Below, in pieces: positions 1 through 7,369 of a DNA stretch of 15,216 bases (within the stretch, counting starts at the first letter, position 1; every line of letters begins with the position of its first letter). The DNA comes from Thermoanaerobaculales bacterium (lineage in GTDB: Bacteria; Acidobacteriota; Thermoanaerobaculia; Thermoanaerobaculales; Sulfomarinibacteraceae). The notes under the pieces are model-generated. The model was not told where the DNA came from and did not search any database. It saw only the letters and a program-made list of their open reading frames with translations. The position numbers were made by a program, and so were the translations under genes. Where the stretch lies: assembly GCA_029938595.1 (NCBI GenBank), contig JAOZUP010000043.1:1-15216 (forward strand). Reading direction: 5' to 3'.

Positions 1-1372
1 TGTCGAGATCCGCGGGCGTCACCTTCTGCCAGTGGTAGGTGCCCTTGAGGTAGGCCTCGTGCGCCTCTGGGTTGACGGTCCGGGTAGAGGCCAGACGGGC
101 CTCCTCCTCGGGAGTCAGCGCCAGTTTGATCTCGTCGGCAACCGCCCGCGCGACATCGCTCTGCAGCGCCAGGATGTCGGTGAGGTTTCGCTCGAAGCTG
201 TTGGCCCACAGGTGGTCCTCGGTGCTCGCGTCGATGAGCTGCACTGTCGTGCGCACCGTGCTCCCGGACCGCCGCACCGAGCCCTCGATCACCATCGCGA
301 CGCCGAGCTGCTTGCCGATCTCCCGGATCGGCGTGTCGGAGTCCCTGAATCCCATCACCGAGGTGCGGGCAATCACCTTGTCGAAGGCCGAGATCTGGGC
401 GAAGGTGACGATCAGCTCCTCGTGAAGACCGTCGACGAAGTAAGCCTGGTCGGGGTCTCCAGTCAGGTTCTTCAAGGGAAGGATGGCGATGGAGCGGATG
501 GGCTGCGGCGGCGGCAGGGAGACCACCTGGTCGGTCGAAATCGACTTGAGGTTGTACGCCAGGTCCGAGGCCGACTGAAAGCGCGCATCCGGGCTCTTCT
601 CCAGAGACCGCCGAATACTGCGCTCCAGCCCAATAGGCAGCGTTGTCCCAGAGTCCGAGAGACTCGGCAGTTCTTCTTTGAGGATGGCTGCGGTGGTCTC
701 GGCAGTGCTGCTGCGCAAGAACGCGGCCTTCCCCGATAGCATCTCGTAGAGAACGCAACCGAGGGCGAAGATGTCGGACCTGGCGTCTGACGGCTCGCCT
801 CGAAGCTGCTCGGGCGACATGTAGCCCATGGTTCCGAGGACACTGCCGGGAACCGTACCCGCCGGTGTCAGCGTGGCGGTCTCGGCGTCCTCCTCCACCG
901 GCTCCTTCACCTGGGCGAGCCCGAAGTCGAGGATCTTCACTCGGCCATCTGAGGTGATGAATACGTTCTCGGGTTTCAGGTCGCGGTGAACGATCCCCTT
1001 GCCGTGTGCCGCGGCGAGCCCGTCGGCGATGGCCGCCCCCATCTCCACCACCTTCTGCCAGGGCATGCCTGTGGGCGGGATTGACTGTCTGAGGTTCTGA
1101 CCATCCAGCAGCTCGGTGACTATGAAAGGCGAACCCTCGTAGGTTCCGAAGTGATGGATGGCGAGGATGTTCGGGTGATCGAGCTTTGCGACCGCCTTCG
1201 CCTCACGCTCAAACCGGGCGAGGCGATCGGCATTCTGTGCGACATCTTGATGAAGCACCTTGATCGCCACATCGCGATCCAGCCGCTCGTCGTGGGCGCG
1301 GTACACCTCGCCCATCCCGCCCTCGCCGATCTTCTCGACGATTCGGTAGTGGCCGAGGGTGGTGCCGATCAT
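1..1372 (-). CDS. Ser/Thr protein kinase with TolB-like domain, soluble paralogue (partial, C-terminus cut by left edge)
   Basis: This is a Hanks-type Ser/Thr kinase that continues beyond the left edge; 457 residues are visible. The glycine loop is GEGGMG near residues 16-21, the ATP lysine is K38 in VAIK, the catalytic motif is HRDLKPEN with D131, and DFG is at 149-151, followed by SPE; all are intact, so an active kinase is expected. A COG5616 TolB-like domain follows at about 292-427, and a TPR region begins near 434, where the sequence runs out. The ATG at 1372-1370 has GGAGG at 1384-1380 and lies 2 nt after the stop of the upstream kinase, so translational coupling is likely. Compared with that paralogue it lacks 40 residues holding the transmembrane helix: PPPQ joins directly to PIRS. 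It is therefore predicted to be cytoplasmic. The substrate is unknown. Confidence 0.93.
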   Translation of the reverse strand, partial: MIGTTLGHYRIVEKIGEGGMGEVYRAHDERLDRDVAIKVLHQDVAQNADRLARFEREAKAVAKLDHPNILAIHHFGTYEGSPFIVTELLDGQNLRQSIPPTGMPWQKVVEMGAAIADGLAAAHGKGIVHRDLKPENVFITSDGRVKILDFGLAQVKEPVEEDAETATLTPAGTVPGSVLGTMGYMSPEQLRGEPSDARSDIFALGCVLYEMLSGKAAFLRSSTAETTAAILKEELPSLSDSGTTLPIGLERSIRRSLEKSPDARFQSASDLAYNLKSISTDQVVSLPPPQPIRSIAILPLKNLTGDPDQAYFVDGLHEELIVTFAQISAFDKVIARTSVMGFRDSDTPIREIGKQLGVAMVIEGSVRRSGSTVRTTVQLIDASTEDHLWANSFERNLTDILALQSDVARAVADEIKLALTPEEEARLASTRTVNPEAHEAYLKGTYHWQKVTPADLD

Positions 1373-1374
1373 CT

Positions 1375-3759
1375 TCAGTCCTCCGGGAGATTCATCCGGC
1401 GCAGCAGATCCTGGAAGCGCGGGTCGGAGCGCAACGGGTCGAAGTCATACATGTCGATGTACGGCAGATTGGGGTCGCGGATCTCGAAGGCTCGCTCGAG
1501 CCAGTCGAGTGCCTTTCCATGCTCGTGCGCCTCGGTGTAGAGGAAGGCCACGTCAAAAGGACTGACGAACGACCTCCGGAATCGCTCTTCCAGGGCCGCA
1601 GCCGCCCGCCCCATCGCCTCCGTGTAGCCGCCCTTCGCCCAGCCCTTCTCGAGAGCCGCTTCAACCTCGTGGTCGGCGTAAAGCACCTTCAAACATGTCT
1701 TCGCCGCCGCGACAGCTTCCGTGTGTCGGCCGCTTTTGGATGCCGCGAGCCAGAGAATATTCAGGGCAACCGGATTATCGGGTTGCATGGCCAGTGCTGT
1801 GTTGGCTGCGGCCACAGCTTCGTCGTAGCGCCGATTGAAAGACAGGACTGCCGCATACAAAGCGTGGAAAAGCGCGTTCACCGGGTCGAGCTCGAGCGCC
1901 CGCTCGCTGTGCGGCAGGGCCTCGTCGGTGCGCCCCGTGATCGCCAGGAAGTGGGCGTAGTACGCCTGCGTGTTGGCGGCGTTGGGGTTGAGCTCGAGGG
2001 CGCGTTGCCACTCCAGCTCGGCGCCGGCCCAGTCCCAGTCGGTCCACGTCCTGACCCCGGCCAGCGCCTCGTGCGCTCCCGCAGACTCGTCGTCCAGCGC
2101 GATGGCTTGCAGCGCCGCCGCCTTCGCCTTGGGTCCGGCCTCCTGGGGCGGCGTGATGCCCATCTGCTGGCGGCACCCCCAGACGAAGGCGAGGCCTTCG
2201 TAGGCCGGGGCGTAGGAAGGGTCCTTCTCCAGCGCGAGCTCGAAGTAGCGCTCGGCGGTGTCGATACCCTCCGGCGTCAGCTTCTTCCAGTTATAGGAAC
2301 CGATGAGATAGGCCTCGTGCGCCTCGGGGTTGACGACCCGCACAACGGCGAGGCGGGCCTCCTCCTCGGGCGTCAGCGCCAGCTGGACCTCTTCGGCGAC
2401 CGCCCGCGCGACATCGCTCTGCAAGGCCAGGATGTCGGTGAGGTTGCGCTCGAAGCTGTTGGCCCACAGGTGGTCCTCGGTCGTGGCGTCGATGAGCTGC
2501 ATCGTGGCACGCACCGTGTCCCCGGACCGTCGCACCGAGCCCTCGAGCACCACCTCGACGCCGAGCTGTTTGCCGATCTCCCGGATCGCTGTGTTGGAGT
2601 CCCTGAATCCCATCACCGAGGTGCGGGCGATCACCTTGTCGAAGGCCGAGATCTGGGCGAAGGTGGCGATCAGCTCCTCGTGAAGACCATCGACGAAGTA
2701 GGCCTGGTCGGGGTCTCCGGTCAGGTTCTTCAAGGGAAGGATTGCGATGGAGCGTATGGGTTGCGTCTCCGCGTCTGAAGCGAAGCGGTCGAGGAGACCT
2801 GGGCCGAACAGTAGAGCAATTGCCGCGAGCCCGACCACGATGGCGGCAACGGCCACCAACATCGTCGTTCGGGTCTTTCGCTGCGGTGGCGGCGAGATGA
2901 CCGCCTGGTCGGTCGAGACCGACTTGAGGTTGTACGCGAGATCCGAGGCCGACTGGAACCGCGCATCCGGGCTCTTCTCGAGGCAACGGTGGATGGTCCG
3001 CTCAACCTCGGCAGGGAGGACGGTGCCGGTTGACGACACCCGCTCCGGCTCCTCCTTGAGGATGGCCGCGGTGGTCTCGGCAGTGGTCTTGCGCAAGAAC
3101 GCGGCCTTACCCGATAACATCTCGTAGAGAACGCAACCGAGGGCGAAGATGTCGGATCTGGCATCGGCCGGCTCGCCTCGAAGCTGCTCGGGCGACATGT
3201 AGCCCATAGTGCCCATAACGGTGCCGGCCACCGTGCCCGCCGGGGTGAGGGTAGCGGTCTCGGCATCCTCCTCGATCGGCACCTTCACCTGGGCGAGTCC
3301 GAAATCGAGGATCTTCACCCGGCCGTCAGAGGTGATGAAAACGTTCTCGGGCTTCAGATCGCGGTGAACGACTCCCTTCCCATGTGCAGCAGCCAATCCA
3401 TCAACAATGGCCGCCCCCATCTCCACCACTTTCTGCCAGGGCATGCCGGCGTTTGGAATTGACTGTCTGAGGTTCTGACCATCCAGCAGCTCGGTGACGG
3501 CATAGGTTACTCCGCCTTCGAGTCCAAAATCCCAGATCTCCAAAATGTTTGGGTGCACAAGTTTCGCAACCGCCTTCGCTTCGCGCTCGAACCGAGCCAA
3601 GCGATTGGCATCCTGTGCGACATCTTGATGAAGCACCTTGATCGCCACATCCCGATCCAACCGCTCGTCTTGCGCGCGATAGACGACCCCCATTCCGCCC
3701 TCGCCGATCTTCTCGACGATGCGGTAGTGCCCAAGGGTGCGACCGATGAGGTCACTCAT
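1375..3759 (-). CDS. Membrane-anchored Ser/Thr protein kinase with TolB-like and TPR domains
   Basis: This 794-residue protein has an N-terminal Hanks-type kinase domain at about 12-270: glycine loop GEGGMG 19-24, VAIK lysine K41, HRDLKPEN with D134, DFG 152-154 and SPE 189-191. The activation segment is Thr-rich (T168, T170, T172, T176, T180), which suits autophosphorylation. One hydrophobic helix follows at about 300-321, preceded by Arg/Lys residues, so the kinase should face the cytoplasm and the rest the periplasm. A COG5616 TolB-like domain covers about 335-470 and TPR repeats fill about 477-790. Such kinases are abundant in Acidobacteriota and are usually signalling proteins of unknown target. 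The start ATG is 3759-3757; the only Shine-Dalgarno-like match is a weak AGGG about 12 nt upstream. It is transcribed with the downstream paralogue and diverges from sppA. Confidence 0.95.
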   Translation of the reverse strand: MSDLIGRTLGHYRIVEKIGEGGMGVVYRAQDERLDRDVAIKVLHQDVAQDANRLARFEREAKAVAKLVHPNILEIWDFGLEGGVTYAVTELLDGQNLRQSIPNAGMPWQKVVEMGAAIVDGLAAAHGKGVVHRDLKPENVFITSDGRVKILDFGLAQVKVPIEEDAETATLTPAGTVAGTVMGTMGYMSPEQLRGEPADARSDIFALGCVLYEMLSGKAAFLRKTTAETTAAILKEEPERVSSTGTVLPAEVERTIHRCLEKSPDARFQSASDLAYNLKSVSTDQAVISPPPQRKTRTTMLVAVAAIVVGLAAIALLFGPGLLDRFASDAETQPIRSIAILPLKNLTGDPDQAYFVDGLHEELIATFAQISAFDKVIARTSVMGFRDSNTAIREIGKQLGVEVVLEGSVRRSGDTVRATMQLIDATTEDHLWANSFERNLTDILALQSDVARAVAEEVQLALTPEEEARLAVVRVVNPEAHEAYLIGSYNWKKLTPEGIDTAERYFELALEKDPSYAPAYEGLAFVWGCRQQMGITPPQEAGPKAKAAALQAIALDDESAGAHEALAGVRTWTDWDWAGAELEWQRALELNPNAANTQAYYAHFLAITGRTDEALPHSERALELDPVNALFHALYAAVLSFNRRYDEAVAAANTALAMQPDNPVALNILWLAASKSGRHTEAVAAAKTCLKVLYADHEVEAALEKGWAKGGYTEAMGRAAAALEERFRRSFVSPFDVAFLYTEAHEHGKALDWLERAFEIRDPNLPYIDMYDFDPLRSDPRFQDLLRRMNLPED
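1380..1384 (-). promoter_or_regulatory. Ribosome binding site of the downstream kinase, inside the end of the upstream kinase gene
   Basis: On the minus strand GGAGG lies 7 nt before the ATG at 1372. It sits within the last codons of the upstream kinase, whose TGA (1377-1375) is separated from the ATG by only 2 nt. This fixes the start of the second kinase and implies that both are made from one transcript, probably with coupled translation. Confidence 0.7.
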
Positions 3760-3861
3760 TGTTGGTGATTCCCTGCGGGGCTATGGTATCGCAGCTCTGA
3801 GGTCACTTCCAGACCGGGTCCGCTATGATGTCTGACCTGTGAAGCGAAAAAGGAGAGGCAG
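3760..3861. promoter_or_regulatory. Divergent intergenic region between the kinase pair and sppA
   Basis: These 102 bp separate two divergently read genes and must hold the start signals for both. On the plus strand TATGAT at 3824-3829 is a plausible -10 element for sppA, but no convincing -35 hexamer lies 16-18 bp upstream of it. The sppA Shine-Dalgarno is AGGAG at 3851-3855, 6 nt before the ATG. On the minus strand I see no strong promoter. No operator-like palindrome stands out. Confidence 0.35.
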
Positions 3862-5721
3862 ATGTTGGAAAAAGAGCGACACCCGGTGACCAGATTCTTT
3901 GGCGGATTGTGGAAAGGGCTGGACGAAGCGCGGAGGATTTTCGTCAATCTGCTCTTTCTGGCGTTGATCATTGGCGCGATCTGGTTCCTCTTTCAGGATG
4001 ACGGCCCGGGCATCGCGGACACGACGGCGCTGGTCGTGGCGCCGAAGGGTCGGCTGGTCGAGCAGGAGACGGGACAGTCGCTCGAACGGATGATCAACGA
4101 GGCGCGAGGCGCGGTCCCGTCTGAGGTCCTTCTCAAGGACGTCATCGATGCGATCGAGGCCGGCAAGGACGACGATCGAGTCCAGGCCCTGGTCCTCAAC
4201 TTGAACAGTTTCGGTGGCGGCTGGCCGACTAAGCTGCAGGACGTGGCGAAGGCGGTCGTCGAATTCAAAGCGAGCGGCAAGAAGGTGATTGCCGTATCCG
4301 ACCACTATGAACAGGACGCCTACTACATCGCGGCCTTCGCCGATGAGGTGCTGATGAACCCGGACGGGCTGGTGATCCTCGAAGGCTACGGCCGATACAA
4401 GACCTACATGCGGGACGGCCTCGACCGACTCGGCATCGACGTCAACGTCTTTCGAGTCGGCGAGTACAAGTCGTACGTCGAACCCTATCTGCGCGACGAC
4501 ATGTCGCCCGAGGCCAAGGAAGCCAACCTCGCGTGGCTCGGCGATCTCTGGGACAACTGGCTGGAGGAGGTGGCCGACGCTCGAGGCCTGACCGTCGAGC
4601 AGCTCGAAGGTTTTGCGACCAACTTCCCGTCGATTGTCCGGGAGGCCGACGGCGACGTCGCGGCGGCCGCTCTCGAGACGGGTCTCATCGACGCCACCGC
4701 CACCCGCGACGAGATGCGGGCCCGACTGATCGAGTTGGTCGGAGAGGACGAGGACTCCCACACCTACAATCACGTGACCTACACGGACTACCTCGAGGAC
4801 CTCGATGAGGATCGCTTCGGACGCAAGGCCAAGGGCGATAAGGTCGCGGTGATCGTGGCCAGGGGCACAATTGAGGACGGCAGCCGCCCGCCCGGCACCA
4901 TCGGCGGCGACTCGACCTCTGCGCTCATCCGCAAGGCGCGCAACGACGAGGACGTCAAGGCAATCGTTCTGCGCGTGGACTCCGGCGGCGGCAGCGCCTT
5001 CGCCTCCGAGGTGATCCGGCGCGAGCTCGAGGTGGCGCGCGAAGAAGAGAAGATCGTCGTGGTTTCGATGGGCAGCGTGGCGGCCTCGGGCGGCTACTGG
5101 ATCAGCATGGCGTCGGACGAGGTCTGGGCCTATCCCAGCACCATCACCGGGTCGATCGGGATCTTGGGGATGTTCCCGACCTATCAAAGGCCGCTGGCGA
5201 AGTACCTCGGCATGCGGGTCGACGGCATCGGCACGGCGCCGCTCGCCGGCGCGATGCGACCGGATCGTGAGATGGCTCCCGAGCTCGGAGCCACCATCCA
5301 GGTGATTATCGATCAGGGTTACGAGGAGTTCATTACCCTGGTGGCAGACAGTCGCGACATGACGTGGGACGAGGTCGACAAGATCGCCCGCGGAAGGGTG
5401 TGGAGCGGCGAGGATGCTTACGAGATCGGGCTCGTCGATTCGATGGGCGACCTCGAGGATGCGATCGCGTCCGCGGCCAAGCTCGCCGAGTTGGGCGATG
5501 ACTATGCGGTCACGTACATCGAGAAGGATCTGAAGTTCAAGGACAAGGTCGCCAGAATGCTGCTGTCGCAGGCTCTGGAAATCGTCGGTCCCGAGGCGCT
5601 GGCCGTTGGGGAGAATCCCGCGACCGAGCTGCTGCGTCAGGCCGAATCCGAGCTGAGAAAGCTCACCGAGCTCAACGACCCCAACCATGCCTACGCACTG
5701 TCGATGATCGAGGTCGATTGA
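3862..5721 (+). CDS. sppA: Signal peptide peptidase SppA, 67K type
   Basis: SppA is a membrane-bound serine protease that degrades signal peptides left in the membrane after preprotein processing. At 619 residues this matches the long, two-domain form (E. coli SppA is 618). A single hydrophobic signal-anchor covers about 27-44. The N-terminal domain carries the general base lysine K203 in GEYKSYVEP, and the C-terminal domain carries the nucleophile S409 in AASGGYW, the same Ser-Lys arrangement as in E. coli. Glycine-rich segments SFGGGW (116-121) and DSGGGS (373-378) match the ClpP-like fold, and PSTITGSIG follows the serine. The ATG at 3862 has a good AGGAG. It is a single gene, divergent from the kinases; its stop TGA (5719-5721) directly abuts the stop of the convergent FAD dehydrogenase. 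Confidence 0.97.
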   Translation: MLEKERHPVTRFFGGLWKGLDEARRIFVNLLFLALIIGAIWFLFQDDGPGIADTTALVVAPKGRLVEQETGQSLERMINEARGAVPSEVLLKDVIDAIEAGKDDDRVQALVLNLNSFGGGWPTKLQDVAKAVVEFKASGKKVIAVSDHYEQDAYYIAAFADEVLMNPDGLVILEGYGRYKTYMRDGLDRLGIDVNVFRVGEYKSYVEPYLRDDMSPEAKEANLAWLGDLWDNWLEEVADARGLTVEQLEGFATNFPSIVREADGDVAAAALETGLIDATATRDEMRARLIELVGEDEDSHTYNHVTYTDYLEDLDEDRFGRKAKGDKVAVIVARGTIEDGSRPPGTIGGDSTSALIRKARNDEDVKAIVLRVDSGGGSAFASEVIRRELEVAREEEKIVVVSMGSVAASGGYWISMASDEVWAYPSTITGSIGILGMFPTYQRPLAKYLGMRVDGIGTAPLAGAMRPDREMAPELGATIQVIIDQGYEEFITLVADSRDMTWDEVDKIARGRVWSGEDAYEIGLVDSMGDLEDAIASAAKLAELGDDYAVTYIEKDLKFKDKVARMLLSQALEIVGPEALAVGENPATELLRQAESELRKLTELNDPNHAYALSMIEVD

Positions 5722-7323
5722 TTACGGCTCTTTAAGCCGCCGGATGAGCGCCTCAGCGCAACGCATCCCGTCGATGGCCGCCGACATGATACCGCCGGCG
5801 TGGCCGGCGCCCTCGCCCATAGGGTAGAGGCCCGAGACGTCAGGCGACTCCAGGGTCAGCCGGTCGCGGACGATCCGCACCGGACACGAGCTGCGGGATT
5901 CCGGTCCGACGACGATCGCCTCGGGATGGCGCAGGACGGGGAGTCGCGTGCAGAGTTCATCGAGCCCGCGGCGAAGTGAGTCGAGGACCCGCGCCGGCAG
6001 AAACTCATCAAAGGGGACGACGGTGAGAGGCAGTGGGTAGGACGAATCCGGCAGGGCGGCGGACAGGCGACCATCGAGAAAGTCTATCAATCGAAGCGCC
6101 GGGGCCCCGAAGGGGTGTTCGGCGAGCGCGGCGGCGCGGCCCTCTATCTGCTCCTGCAGTTCGATGCCTGCGAGCGGGCCCCCGTCACCGAACTCGGTCG
6201 GGTCGAGGGTGACCACAAAGCCCGAGTTGGCGAAAAGGCCGCGGCGCCCCAGGGGAGATGCGCCGTTGACGCAAATGAAACCTGGCTTTTCAGTGGCCGG
6301 AAGGATCTCGCCGCCGGGACACATGCAGAAGCTAAAGACGTCACCGCCCGGGATCCTGGCGACCAGCCGGTAGTCGGCGGGAGGCAACTGTGAGTGGGTG
6401 CAGAATTCGGGACCGTACTGCATGCGGTTGATCAGGTGCTGAGGGTGCTCGATTCTGACTCCGAGCTGGAAGGGTTTTCGCTCCATGGCCACGCCGAGAT
6501 CGTGGAGAGCACGAATCGTGTCGCGCGCCGAGTGGCCGAGACCGAGGAACACCTGATCGGCGTCGATCGTCCCTCCCGGCTCGATATCCACGCCGGACAC
6601 CCGCCCGTGTTCGATGCGGAGCCCGGTCATGCGGGTGGAGAAGCGGAACACCGCGCCGCGATCGCGAAGGGATTTGCGCAGGCGACGGACCACCGACGGC
6701 AGGAGGTTGCTGCCGATGTGCGGCTTGGCGTCAAAGAGAATCTGCCGCGGCGCGCCGTGAGCAACCAGGATCTCGAGCACCTCTCCTACCCGTGGATCCT
6801 TGATTCGGGTGAAGAGCTTGCCGTCGGAGTAGGTGCCGGCGCCCCCTTCGCCGAAGAGGAGATTGCTCTCCGGGTTGAACATCTCACCCTTGAGAAAAGA
6901 ATTCCACTGTCGCGTGCGCTCGGTGACCTCCAGCCCCCGCTCAACGACAATGGGTTCGAGCCCCGCCTGAACCAATCTGTAGGCCGCGAAGAGGCCCGCG
7001 GGACCGGAGCCCACCACTACCGGTGGCGTGGAATCGATAGGCCGCCGCACCGTCTCGATCTCCACCCGATCGGCCGCACGATACGGCTCGACCCGGAGCG
7101 GGTCCTCGGCGAGCAAGGACCGTTCGATCTCCGGGGTGACGTCGATCGCGAGGGTGTAGAGAAATCGCGGACGGCGGCGGTGTCGGGCGTCGAGGGATTT
7201 CTTGACGATGGAGTGGATCTCTACCAGGCCGCCGTCGAGTCGGAGGAACGCGGCAGCCGCCGGTGCGAGGTCGCTCTCGTCGTGTTCGAGCGCAAGCGGC
7301 AAGTTGCGGAGCAAGACGGTCAT
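5722..7323 (-). CDS. FAD-dependent dehydrogenase, COG2509 family
   Basis: This 533-residue flavoprotein belongs to the uncharacterised FAD-dependent dehydrogenases. An N-terminal domain of about 95 residues, typical of the family, precedes the Rossmann dinucleotide motif GSGPAG (105-110), with E128 at the end of the next strand placed to bind the adenosine ribose. The family hallmark FGEGGAGTYSDGKL is at 157-170, a CMCPGGE motif lies in the middle, and the C-terminal FAD contact GLYPMGEGAGHAGGI is near 495-510. The physiological substrate of this family is not established, so none is assigned. The ATG is 7323-7321, with only a weak GAGAG upstream. It lies 46 bp downstream of ettA on the same strand and probably shares its transcript. 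Its TAA (5724-5722) touches the sppA stop. Confidence 0.92.
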   Translation of the reverse strand: MTVLLRNLPLALEHDESDLAPAAAAFLRLDGGLVEIHSIVKKSLDARHRRRPRFLYTLAIDVTPEIERSLLAEDPLRVEPYRAADRVEIETVRRPIDSTPPVVVGSGPAGLFAAYRLVQAGLEPIVVERGLEVTERTRQWNSFLKGEMFNPESNLLFGEGGAGTYSDGKLFTRIKDPRVGEVLEILVAHGAPRQILFDAKPHIGSNLLPSVVRRLRKSLRDRGAVFRFSTRMTGLRIEHGRVSGVDIEPGGTIDADQVFLGLGHSARDTIRALHDLGVAMERKPFQLGVRIEHPQHLINRMQYGPEFCTHSQLPPADYRLVARIPGGDVFSFCMCPGGEILPATEKPGFICVNGASPLGRRGLFANSGFVVTLDPTEFGDGGPLAGIELQEQIEGRAAALAEHPFGAPALRLIDFLDGRLSAALPDSSYPLPLTVVPFDEFLPARVLDSLRRGLDELCTRLPVLRHPEAIVVGPESRSSCPVRIVRDRLTLESPDVSGLYPMGEGAGHAGGIMSAAIDGMRCAEALIRRLKEP

Positions 7324-7369
7324 GGGTGCTCTCGGGTCACGATTTCATTCTGGATCCTACCCGCTCTCG

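Noticed and set aside
1..1372. Broken or pseudogenised kinase copy
   Set aside because: No stop or frameshift is seen over 457 codons and all kinase motifs are intact; the truncation is only the window edge, and the 120-bp difference is in frame.
1519..2778. 419-codon open frame antisense to the upstream kinase
   Set aside because: Shadow of the kinase gene. A similar frame is seen opposite the paralogue (32-739), as expected when both are compositional echoes of duplicated genes.
3823..5688. 621-codon open frame antisense to sppA
   Set aside because: It is a mirror of a clear sppA gene in GC-rich DNA with few stops; it has no ribosome binding site, and its translation is rich in Asp, Arg, His and Val with no family motif. 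SppA has all its catalytic residues.
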